Positions 36,351 to 46,089 of a stretch of 64,000 bases of DNA are shown piece after piece. Each line of letters starts with the position of its first letter. Positions within the stretch are counted from its first letter, which is position 1. Both the position numbers and the translations under genes were made by a program. The stretch comes from Congeria kusceri. Lineage: Eukaryota; Mollusca; Bivalvia; Myida; Dreissenidae. The notes below the pieces were generated by a model. It saw only the letters and a list, made by a program, of their open reading frames with translations. It was not told where the DNA came from and searched no databases. Location of the stretch: the NCBI GenBank assembly GCA_027627225.1, contig CM051034.1:41149048-41213047 (forward strand). The letters run 5' to 3'.

Positions 36351-36831
36351 ATGCAGTTCCTGGGGTTAAACGCCCAGACGTTCCACGGCGAGGTCGGCAT
36401 GGATGGACTGCTGCCGTACGCCCGGGGCTTCTTCTACCATCTGCCTATCACGACGGCGCACTTCAACACCTGGCACCCCCACATCTACACCAAGCCGACG
36501 AAAAACCCGACGCCGTTCTTGATCTCCAACATCCTAGACCTCGAGAACGACCGCAATGCCGACGAGCAGGATAACAAGATGACGGCGACTCCCAGGTCGA
36601 GGCATCACACTTCCGGTACCGACGGAATCCTGTTCACGAATGACTTCCTGAGTACCAGCCGCCTTTTCGCGTCGACCGCCGGCGGAAGTCGATATTCAGG
36701 CCTGGTGGTGCCGACAGCCCCCGTCGGCGATCGTCATGCCGACAGGGAGAAAGACAGCCTCCGAGATCAGCGCAACACGGCCTCCCCGTGCGCAACATAC
36801 CTGCGAGACCACGTGGAATCGCCTGACGATG
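36351..36831 (+). CDS. NK7: NK7-like exon 1 (start, TN/EH1-like motif)
   Basis: Starts [16 protein letters not shown] and encodes the [11 protein letters not shown] motif. Ends in GATG before the donor gtacgg (phase 1). GC-rich relative to its flanks. The in-frame stop at 36,324 supports this ATG if the exon is not preceded by spliced coding sequence. Confidence 0.8.
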
Positions 36832-39800
36832 GTACGGTTACTTCATATCTTAAAGTTGCTTAATTTTAATATTTATTGAAACGTAGTAACAGTCCGCATG
36901 TTTGTTTGAAATTATTGTAACGGTACCTATCTGCAAGTCGTTTATTAGGACATAGTTACGATGTTTCTAAGGAAATGTCGTTGGTACTAATGTATTATAA
37001 TAAATGTCATGGTATCTTTGTCTAATGTAAATTCATAGTTGCACTTTATTCATACATTTATGTTGGTTTTATATTATTTAGTAATAGTTTCTCAAATCAA
37101 AATTGAGTCGAATTAATCTCTGTAATGAACAATTAACTGCTGTTTTAGTAGACGAGATGAATGCAGATTGTTCCACAAAGTTATACCTAGATCTGTATTC
37201 CAAAAGCATCTTAAGTTTATCTTAAAACATGTTCAATTAAAAAGTTCCTATTTTTGTAATATAATTATTTTTAAAATATATTTAAATTTGTGAATCCCTC
37301 TAAAGTCAGGTGAGCAACAGTTTATAATAAGTTGATAATTAATACACAATTTGCACAATGCTTTTTAAATATTAAATACATATTGACGCGCGTCGTGAGA
37401 AAACCGGTCTTAATGCATGTGCGTAAAAGTGTCGTCCCGGATCAGCCTGTGCAGTCCGCACAGGCTGATCCAGGACGGCACTTTCCGCCTACAGTGGATT
37501 TATGTTTAGAAGAGACTTCCTTGAAACAGAAAATACCATAAAAGCGGAAAGTGCCGTCCCGGATTATCCTGTGCGGACTGCACAGGCTAATCTGGGACGA
37601 CACTTTACGCACATGCATTAAGTCCGGTTTGCCAAAGACGCGCCTCAATTTTGAAGGTTGAGGATAAGATTTTACTTAAGACGTTTCTGGAATATAGCCC
37701 CCGGATCAATTATTTCACGAAAATTTGGCCAACATATTTTTAAAATGGTATTTACTAAAGAAGCTTTGAAACAACACGAACACTGTAGTGTAACAGATTC
37801 CTTTGTATATTCAAATAAAACACTGTAGTGTAACAGATTCCTTTGTAGATTCAAATAAAACACTGTAGTGTAACAGATTCCTTTGTAGATTCAAATAAAA
37901 CACTGTAGTGTAACAGATTCCTTTGTAGATTCAAATAAAACACTGTAGTGTAACAGATTCCTTTGTAGATTAAAATAAAACACTGTAGTGTAACAGATTC
38001 CTTTGTAGATTCAAATAAAACACTGTAGTGTAACAGATTCCTTTGTAGATTCAAATAAAACACTGTAGTGTAACAGATTCCTTTGTGGATTCAAATAAAA
38101 CACTGTAGTGTAACAGATTCCTTTGTAGATTCAACTAAAAATAATACGCTGAAATTCCATTCCAACGTTATTTCTGATGTCTGGTAATTAATTACTATTT
38201 TAAAAGTATGTATTGCACATGGACTTCAACACAATTATAAATAAATGTGAAGTTAATGAATATACATTTATTGATTTAAAAACATACTATTATTGTGTTT
38301 GGTGAGTACGTAAAATACTATAGATTGACACTAAAGGGACCTGTTCACAGATTGGCAAATTGACAAATGTCAAAAGTTTTGTCATGGATCACAAAAATAA
38401 AAAAATACACTACATATAAACAAGCAAAGTAACACTTCTGACAAAGAATTATATAGCAAATATAGTGTCGTTTATAGATCATCACAACTGAAATGGATAA
38501 AATTATAAAGCGTTTGTAACGCTGTTTATCGATATTTTGGACAACACGTGTATCACATAAATAGCGATAAAAATACACTACTTGTTAGGCCAGAGTTGTT
38601 TTATTTCTTGGTTCTCGGACATTTTTGTAAGTGTCCGGCTGGAGGAAGGAAAAAGAATAAAAATAAAAAACAACAACACAGAATTGAGTAAATTAATGAC
38701 TAGAATTTCACAGATGGAAATGGACATTGATATTAAAATCTTAATGCATAATTACTTATAAAAATCATATAACACAACACTTACTTAATCACTACATGAT
38801 AACCATGACATTAATATTTTTTTGCATTCCGTGTAACAGGTTGAAACCCTTTCACAAGGTCATTTGTATGATACCGGTTACATTCTACAAATTTTTGAAT
38901 TTTTTTTTGGCTTTTTGGAAAAAATCGGGACGGCGGATCCGAGAACCAAGAAATAAAAAACTATCGCCTTAGTAAGTCAGAATGGCCGTATGGTGAACAG
39001 GTCAGACTTGCGATCCCGACGATAGTAGGTTGGATGTCCGATGAAGGAAAAAAATTAATTTACTTGTTTTCCTTATTTAATATTGTTATTTGTTAGATGC
39101 TTACGTTTTTGCAGTTGAGATATTTAATGGCATTTTTTTTAAAGTTAAATACGTGAACAAGTTCCTTTAAGAAATACATGTTATAGTAAATGTGCATGTC
39201 ATATATTTTAATATATATGAAGATTTAAAACAAATCTGTACGTTCATTTATTAACTTTAGGTGGAACAATATAATACTTAATTATACTTTTTTGTTATAT
39301 TATAACATATTACATTACGATATTAAAGACGCGGAGGAAATACTAGATTATTTATTATTTTTATTATGCTTATTTCATTTGCAATATAGTAATACCAAAT
39401 ATTCAACTTGTATTTTATAATAGAGTATTATACTTTTTTCACAATACCATAACCATTTTCTGCCTGTTTATGAAATAAAAATCAAAAGCATTATAATTAC
39501 AAAAAAAAAACTTTATTGTCATTGTATCCAAAATAAAAGACGTCATAATTCCAAATATTAGATTTTATTTAAATATTTTCAAAAAAAAGAGTAGATCTAT
39601 ATAAAATTTTCTACCATCCCTGGAAGATAGAAATAAGTGGTATGTGTCTATGGTAAATTTCCAGTCAAAATGAATGTTCATAAATATTTTTATATAAAGC
39701 TACTTCATGTATTAAATTATTGTGTACGACAAACGAAAAGGAATTACTAAAACTTACTAAATAATTTTCAGTAAATGTTTATAATGTCCATCACATAACA

Positions 39801-40939
39801 ATTTGTAAGGTTTGTTAATTTTAGAAATACCGAATTTGTATTAAATAGAGTTATTAATAACAAATATTCTGAGTAAAACAGTAATCCAAAAAGGCGGTGT
39901 TGCATACACTGCTTTGTCAATCATTTTACGGAATTTAATGAATAGGTCGTTAGTGTTTGAACCAACTATCGGATATATTAACTATAAAGTATATAATAAG
40001 CTATCAATTAATATTTAATAAAAAAAATTCTGAGTGCCAGTCTTTAAGTTATGTGACTTGCCTTCGTGAAAATACCAGATTGAAAAGGGGTTCTTAATAA
40101 GGAATAAATTATATGTACGAGAACAATGTCCAATGTGTACTAAAAAGAACAGGCGCTTATTTACTCGTACATTGAAGTTGTATGTTTAAATGCGCAAAAA
40201 GATCTCTGACCATCTGCTCAAATGCTTAACGACCAGTTATAACCTAATGACATGTGAATGGTATTAGTTCAAGTAAACGAAAATAGTATATGAAAATTGT
40301 GATAAATAATGACGAATTATTCACAACATTGTAAATCGTTACAGGTTTAATCCCCCCTCTCAAAAAAGTGGCCGATTTTCAACAGTCGTTAGCTTAAATG
40401 ACCGTTAATTTGTTTCAGCAACTAGACCCTGTAATATATTGATGTTCATCTAAATTTCCAGATTCTGAGAAAAACGGACGGAATTCCGAAAAACACAAAC
40501 TGTCGTCTGATTCCAATGACGAATTTAGCGACAACGGTCTCGTTTGCCAGAAGAAGAAAAAGGCGCGAACGACTTTCACCGGACGACAAATCTTCGAGCT
40601 CGAGAAGCAGTTCGAGCAGAAGAAATATTTGTCGTCTGCGGAACGAGCGGAAATGGCGTCACTATTGAACGTGACAGAAACGCAGGTAAAACGAACATAC
40701 GGTAAATTAATGTGAACAGTGGAAGTAGTACACAATTTAATATAATTAAAACTAACAAAACATTTATATCATCCATAAGTTATAAATATATTTTATACAA
40801 AGGCAAAAATAATTATTCAAAGTTGCATAAGCTTAACAATTAAAACCTGTTCATCATATAAATATATAATATGTATGTTGCGCATTTGATATTATAATAA
40901 GTCCAAACTATACGCAATATAGCATTTATATCTTTGACA

Positions 40940-40979
<40 letters not shown>

Positions 40980-43900
40980 TGTAACCTAATTGAAAACGCC
41001 CCTCTGGCTGCACCTAATTGCCTCCACCCCGTCTGTGTTTGTTACGTTATCAATTAACGCCGTATCAAGTTTCCGCGCGGTGTCCAATGGTCCATCCGGT
41101 ACGGCGAGATCATTAGCTCACAATGGGTATTCCAGGAACACAAATACGTAGGCTCATTAGTAATTAACAATTACCTGCGTGCACTATGGCTATGTTTGAC
41201 CCTTGGAATCCTTTCTTGAGCGACCCTTTACCCCGTTCAACAGTTATAGATGATGAAATATTAAAGGGGCAGTTTCACAGTTTATGGCCTTGAGAAATAA
41301 TTTTCTTAAACTGACTTTCCCTGTTCTATAATTTATTTGTTGTTCATATTTCAATGTTTGAAAAGCACATTGCATGTGCGCTGGTAAACTTTTGATGACT
41401 GAATATATGTGGGTGTTTTTTTTTTAATTGCTACCTGGTAGACATACCCTAGTAATTGTTTACATAAAATGCATGATAAATATTAAAATAATCGTGTTTT
41501 GCAACGTAAACAGCATAACAGATAAAAAATTTCAATAGATTCTACAAATTCATGTTTGAAAATTCAATTTTTAAAGAAACGTTTTTTCCCAACCCCAAAC
41601 TGTGAGACTGTCCCTTTAACCAGCAGTGTATGACAACCCCAAACTGTGAGACTGTCCCTTTAACCAGCAGTGTATGACACCTACAAACTGTGAGACTGTC
41701 CCTTTAACCAGCAGTGTATGACAACCCCAAACTGTGAGACTGTTCCTTTAACCAGCAGTGTGTGACAACTACAAACTGGAGACAAATTAACAAACAATTG
41801 CACAAGGTTTAACCACTGTCATCAAAAAAGAGGAATCTGTTTTATCCCCCCCCCGGAAACTTACTACAGTGAATAGAAAATATTTGAAGCCACAATAATT
41901 GTATTCATTATTCAATGCCAGGCGCGGTAACAGGATTTGTAGGGGTCGAATAATTCAATACTTACCAAACTATACGTGTATAAATTATATACTTTACATA
42001 TCCATGACTATGAAATTACGCGACATTATTGTTTAGCTGTTTGAATTGATACTAGACGTGTACTAGGCTTCTGTGCAACATAACAAAATAACAGAGCTGA
42101 TAAACTTATACAATGTATTTTTCTTCATTAAAAGGCAATGTCTAAGTAATTCTTTAAGTTAGTTTGACAGCTAAAAAAATCGATTCTGAGACAATTTGAC
42201 GAGGGGGGGGGGGCGGACACCGCTTCCACACCCCTCCAAAACCGCACCTCTTTAATGCCGCACCTCTCTAAATCCGCACCTCTCAAAATCCGCACCTCTC
42301 TAAATCCGCCTATTACTACATATAATGTGATAACGCAGTGAGATGCAAAGAAACATGTAACCAAGGCAGTGAGAATCTATAACGTCCTCCAAATATAACG
42401 ATATAAATACTTACGCTGTTCATATAACATTTAAAATATTCAACAATATCACCTAGCAAAGTTAATTGTTATTTTGAAATTAATATGCATATGTATATAA
42501 TTATAGTTTTATGTGGATGGGTGCAAACTACAAACTACGTACTTATAAAACGTATGTAACTTGTTTTCCTTAAACAACATTTTATCTATAAGAATAAGAC
42601 AAGTATGAGAAATAAAACGATATTAACTTGATGCAATCATTGTTAACTACCTACTGTTTAAATTTGATAAAATTAACAAAACAACAACAATTTCTATGAA
42701 AGGATACCTAATAACAATAGCAACAAGCATTCAAAATACGCGTCTCAATCGCAATTTCTTGCGTCTAAGTACGCAAAAGTGCTTTGTGAAATAAATACGA
42801 TGTCACCTTCCACCACCGCCCGCGGAAGAAAAATAATAAGTGGTTAGTAAGAGTGTAAAATCTCTGGGTGAAATCTGAACGGGGGTCCGTCGTGGGAGCT
42901 ATTTGCGAACAATAAACATTATCGTCCCCCCCCAGTTACGGTAAGAGTCCTCTAGGGGAAAATTGCTGATACAATCAAGGGTATTTAATTGGATACTGTG
43001 CCTAATTCCTTGCAATTATGACAGGCTATGAACGGATATATTACACATTATGTCGAATCAACAGCGAACCAAGTTGCACCCAGTGGACCGTTTTACACGG
43101 TAGGAATAAAGGAATTAAGGTTGATAGGCGATCGGGAATCGTCCGGAAACATAACGGCATTGGAATTATGGCACTAACGAAGTTTGATTGCACGGATGTA
43201 TTATATTTGCTCTACTTTTCTCAATCTGAAATTTATAAACCGGCATTTGAATTTACCGGTTTATAAATTTAAGATAGGGAAAAGTAAAGTTCATTATTTC
43301 CCAAAGTACGGTGTGATCGTAATATGATATCCTTCGCAGAAGCCATGTGAGCTTCTACTGCACACGAGAAAACTACATGTTGCTTCTTGACACATGAACT
43401 ATATGTTTCCATTTCCCACCCTTACTTAAACACAAATGCTTAAAGATGTAGCTCATACACCATTTTACTTTGTACATGAAGTAAGACGGAAATTGTTTTT
43501 TTATTTAAAATGCTCTTATTTAACATATTTCTTACTGTTTATTTCAGGTGAAGATATGGTTTCAGAACCGGCGGACCAAGTGGAAGAAACACGAGAACAT
43601 CACCGCGAGCGACCTGCCGGAAGTGCGTCTGCAGGCAGAGAGGAACCCGGATGTCGCAAAGGCCATTCAAAACGCGGCGAAACTAAAGAAAGCCAAGGAA
43701 AGACTTGAACAAGCGGCCTCTAGCCGGGACGCTTCTAGAAAAGATTCTAGTCGCCATAGCAGCCATGGCAGCAAGGACGACAGCTGCAGTAGCCGCGAAG
43801 CGGACACGTGTGACCAGGTGAATCAGCCCCTCGACTTCACTATGGGGAAACTGAACGATCCGAAACACGATATATCGGAAAGTGAGGCGAACGAATCTGA

Positions 43901-44168
43901 CGAACTCGGAGCTGAGCATCAAACGGAGTATACCGAGATGGATGGTGACGAAGAACCGGTTTCGATTGAGAGTGTTGGAGGACGTAAAAAATATGATTTA
44001 AGCGATGGCTGTTCAGGAGAGGGTGTTAAACAGATTGACGATGCCTCCATAGATAGTTCTGAAAGTGGTGACGCGGACATTGAAACTGACAATGGTGTAG
44101 AGAAGGACTTGGATCGCTCCGTGCGGGTGTTACGGTGCCCAGTATACAAAGTGGAACACTGTCCTTGA
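36351..44168 (+). CDS. NK7: NK7-class homeobox transcription factor (3 exons, 441 aa)
   Basis: Predicted nuclear DNA-binding regulator. Exons 36351-36831, 40462-40685 and 43548-44168 join in frame (phases 1 and 0) with GT/AG junctions to give 441 residues. The homeodomain spans about residues 192-251, with invariant W239, F240, N242 and R244 and Q at position 50 (Q241). An intron falls between homeodomain positions 44 and 45. Helix 1 and 2 signatures [16 protein letters not shown] and [20 protein letters not shown] match insect NK7.1 as I remember it, better than NK6 or Bar. An N-terminal [11 protein letters not shown] (54-64) resembles the TN/EH1 Groucho-binding motif of NK-like factors. The C-terminus is acidic and Ser-rich. 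Upstream lies a ~36-kb gene desert, the likely cis-regulatory landscape. The NK7 assignment is by eye; a homeobox gene is certain. Confidence 0.85.
37387..37645. mobile_element. Foldback MITE, copy d (most complete)
   Basis: Ends GACGCGCGTCGTGAGAAAAC and the inverse GGTTTGCCAAAGACGCGCC. Long subterminal inverted repeats include CTTAATGCATGTGCGTAAA and a hairpin CAGCCTGTGCAGTCCGCACA. The internal AAAATACCATAAAAGCGGAA is shared with copies a and b. No coding capacity. Confidence 0.9.
37781..38140. repeat. 9 x 40-bp tandem array in NK7-like intron 1
   Basis: Nine units start every 40 bp from 37781 to 38101. Each reads CACTGTAGTGTAACAGATTC followed by CTTTGTAGATTCAAATAAAA with 0-2 substitutions. 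CACTGTAGTG is a near palindrome. Confidence 0.95.
38335..39166 (+). mobile_element. TTAA/tRNA element interrupted by a Harbinger MITE
   Basis: Starts AGGGACCTGTTCACAGATTG, ends ACGTGAACAAGTTCCT, with TTAA on the right (39167-39170) and CTAA on the left (38331-38334). After subtracting the inserted 381-bp MITE and its 3-bp duplication, about 448 bp remain. A worn tRNA-like module (AATGGCCGTATGGTGAACAG) follows the MITE at about 38,980. Confidence 0.8.
38588..38968. mobile_element. PIF/Harbinger-type MITE, copy 2 (381 bp)
   Basis: Near-identical in layout to copy 1: GGCCAGAGTTGTTTTATTTC at the left, GAAATAAAAAACTATCGCC at the right, and TTA on both sides (38585-38587, 38969-38971). Nested inside a TTAA/tRNA element, so it is the younger insertion. 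Confidence 0.85.
40462..40685 (+). CDS. NK7: NK7-like exon 2 (homeodomain helices 1-2)
   Basis: Acceptor tttccag, donor gtaaaacg after NVTETQ. Encodes an acidic/basic linker, KKKKARTTF and homeodomain residues 1-44. 224 bp, phase 1 in and phase 0 out. Confidence 0.92.
41261..41619. mobile_element. TTAA-target MITE (359 bp including terminal TTAA)
   Basis: Ends TTAAAGGGGCAGTTTCACAG and CTGTGAGACTGTCCCTTTAA are inverted repeats of about 23 bp including TTAA at both sides. The AGGG(A/G)C start after TTAA resembles the 497-bp tRNA-bearing family, but no tRNA module is present. No open frame. Confidence 0.8.
41588..41778. repeat. 4 x ~46-bp satellite derived from the MITE end
   Basis: Four units, each with AAACTGTGAGACTGTCCCTT (one has TTCCTT) then TAACCAGCAGTGTATGACA. 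The first half of every unit is the right terminal repeat of the adjacent MITE; the second half is its flank. Confidence 0.85.
41937..42085. repeat. Dispersed repeat copy (partner 50,310-50,465)
   Basis: Shares ACGTGTATAAATTATATACT, GACTATGAAATTACGCGACA and TAGCTGTT with 50,310-50,465 in the same order. A weaker fragment lies near 8,990-9,090. Confidence 0.6.
42236..42312. repeat. CCGCACCTCT short tandem array
   Basis: Four to five units of about 18 bp, CCGCACCTCTCTAAAT-like, just after a poly-G/GGGCGGACACCGC patch. Confidence 0.85.
43213..43286 (+). ncRNA. Intronic 31-bp-arm hairpin (pre-miRNA-like shape)
   Basis: Arms 43213-43243 and 43256-43286 with a 12-nt loop. The inner 15 bp (AAATTTATAAACCGG) pair perfectly, and the outer 16 have about five mismatches. 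It lies in the sense strand of NK7-like intron 2. It could be a miRNA precursor, a small foldback MITE or chance AT-rich palindromy. No seed family recognised. Confidence 0.35.
43548..44168 (+). CDS. NK7: NK7-like exon 3 (helix 3 and C-terminus)
   Basis: Acceptor tttcag, first residues [17 protein letters not shown] (recognition helix), then an alanine/lysine-rich helix-like stretch, a Ser/Asp/Glu-rich tail, and a TGA stop at 44166-44168. 206 residues. Confidence 0.95.
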   Translation: MKIWFQNRRTKWKKHENITASDLPEVRLQAERNPDVAKAIQNAAKLKKAKERLEQAASSRDASRKDSSRHSSHGSKDDSCSSREADTCDQVNQPLDFTMGKLNDPKHDISESEANESDELGAEHQTEYTEMDGDEEPVSIESVGGRKKYDLSDGCSGEGVKQIDDASIDSSESGDADIETDNGVEKDLDRSVRVLRCPVYKVEHCP

Positions 44169-44522
44169 TAGACTGATGGACCTCTGTTTAATTTATTCTA
44201 TTGGTACACATCGGAAAGTTAATTTATAAATTTTATAAGTGTTATGCTATTGCTTCGAAGAAGATATGTGTATTCACGAAGGTATAGCAACTGTACTAAA
44301 GCGGCAAATCTCACACACAAAAGTGATCAAGAAAAGACAGCTTAGAAATGAAATATATAGGTCCTTATCTACATCATTACATATCTACATGTATATGTTT
44401 GTATTTTTATTGTTCCGCGGCGCAAAGTGACCATAGGTCTGCCTGACTATTAAACGCGTTCATGGAGTTATGCCGGAGCAAGGATATACCGGTCCATGTA
44501 TAAAGCAGAAAAAAGCGCTTGA

Positions 44523-45016
44523 AAGGACCAACCGGTATTCGCAGATTGGCGATTTGACGAATTTCAATTTTTTCAGCACAGATTCCAAAAATAAATGATA
44601 TTTTATAAAAAAGAATCGAAATAGCACTACTGACATAGATATATATTGTACTTGACGTTTCGTTAATGGGTAATAATCAGTTGAAACGGATAAAATTCTA
44701 TATTGTAAAGCGTTTGTAACGCGAAACGATTGAGAAATTTGGAGTATTTCTGTTGTGTTCGTTGAAATTGTTGAAAGCACGTGTATCACTTACATAAAGT
44801 AAAATTACACGAACATGTACATGTGTATGCATATAAATCAGAATGGACGAGTGGTTGCGCGTCGGACTTTTGAGTTAGAGGTCGTATGTTCAAACCCTGC
44901 TCGATTGTTTTTTCTTTCTTTATTTTCTTGTTATAATTATTTAGCTATTCCGTTCAGATCCTTTAATTTTTCAAGTTAAGACGTTTAATGGCATATTTCA
45001 AAAATACCAAAAGCTT
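44523..45016 (+). mobile_element. TTAA/tRNA element, worn full-length copy (~494 bp)
   Basis: Head words CGCAGATTGGCGATTTGACG and AAAGCGTTTGTAACGCGAAA match the family. The tRNA-like module has box A TGGACGAGTGG (44844-44854) and box B TGTTCAAACCC (44887-44897), followed by a T-run. The tail ends near AAAGCTTTTAA. Termini are mutated (TTGAAAGGACC). Confidence 0.75.
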
Positions 45017-45019
45017 TTA

Positions 45020-46089
45020 ACAATTACGAATGAGTGTATAATAATAATCATATATAATTAGAACTATGATGATTGAGGATATAAAGTAAACCATATACAA
45101 ATATATAACTTATTTATTTCTTCAAAAACATTGGTATCGTGCAATAAAACTTTGCAAATCGGAAACATACTTCCAAAGGTAAATCCGCTTTTTTTTAATG
45201 TTTGTGCACATTGTGTACACAACTAAGGCGAATTGTTGGGGGCGCATGTATTAAAGTTAGATTTATGTATTATTTTGACTTTATATACACACTAATACTT
45301 TTTAAAAGTCTATTCCGGGTAATTATTATAATACATTTATTTCGTAAATGTATTATAACTTTGAAGGGACAGGTATCTTTAACTATGTGTGCGTTTATTT
45401 GTTCTCGTTTCGTTCCTTTTTTTGTTATTAGAAACATAATAATTTAAAAGCGCCCTCATGTAATGGACAGTTTAACAGTTGGAGACTACTAAAAACGATT
45501 GAAGATTGCCGGAACAAGCTATAGAATGCACAAAAGCTTGGCATTTTTTCAGTGTTTATTTTAATGACATGAATCTTATGTTATTATTACTTGTAACGAG
45601 AAACAAATAAAGTGTTAACATGATTATATTGTTCGCATTTGGTTTATTTTTTCATTTATTATGGAAGCAACATCAACAATAGGTGTAATACTACTAGTAC
45701 ACGACAATAAGATGCAAGCTGTATGTGCGAGTGATACTTATACATATAAACATAATGTGTTTAAAGGAGGACAAATGTATATGGAATAATTCTTGCAGAT
45801 GTCTCCCTTTATATATGATCAATGCAAATACTGATTGCGCACAAATAACATTTATGCAATCAGTATTTTTACAACGAATCAATGTTTGGCAATTTCTATA
45901 TATTGTGTACGATACAATGTATAAATACGAGAACATATATATAGTTACCTTTAATTGAAGTGGAGTTTACCTAAATAATATATGTTTTAATTAGTCCAAA
46001 GTCCGTTAAAAGTCTACATTCGCAGTAATAGTAAGCGAGTACAATAATAACAGGGAGTGAGATGCATGTCGCCGTAACACACCGACACG
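45020..46089. other. Intergenic between the NK7-like and receptor genes
   Basis: No gene. TTTATT words at about 45,643 and 45,654 would be AATAAA on the minus strand, possible poly(A) signals for the minus-strand receptor. A 13-bp perfect stem (AAATACTGATTGC, 45826-45838 with 45856-45868) has a 17-nt loop. Confidence 0.4.

Larger units (their letters stand above)
36832..40461 (+). other. NK7-like intron 1
   Basis: 3.6-kb intron with donor gtacgg and acceptor tttccag. It carries foldback MITE copy d, a 9 x 40-bp array, and a TTAA/tRNA element that itself hosts a Harbinger MITE. The rest is AT-rich with nothing recognised. Confidence 0.8.
40686..43547 (+). other. NK7-like intron 2
   Basis: 2.86-kb intron. 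It contains a (TTA)n tract (40,945-40,979), a TTAA MITE with derived satellite, a dispersed-repeat copy, a short CCGCACCTCT array and a 31-bp-arm hairpin. 41,020-41,230 is GC-richer with TAATTA words and may be an intronic enhancer. Confidence 0.8.

Noticed and set aside
36314..36574. Alternative frame over NK7-like exon 1
   Set aside because: The other frame contains the TN/EH1-like motif and splices in phase to the homeodomain exon. This one is a GC-rich shadow.
37781..38140. Regular 40-bp array considered as a CRISPR array
   Set aside because: The units are direct tandem copies without unique spacers, inside a eukaryotic intron. The same applies to the arrays at 6.06, 11.9 and 31.2 kb.
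45826..45868. 13-bp perfect stem with 17-nt loop as a miRNA or terminator
   Set aside because: Too short for a miRNA precursor and no extension of pairing. Noted only as a minor hairpin.
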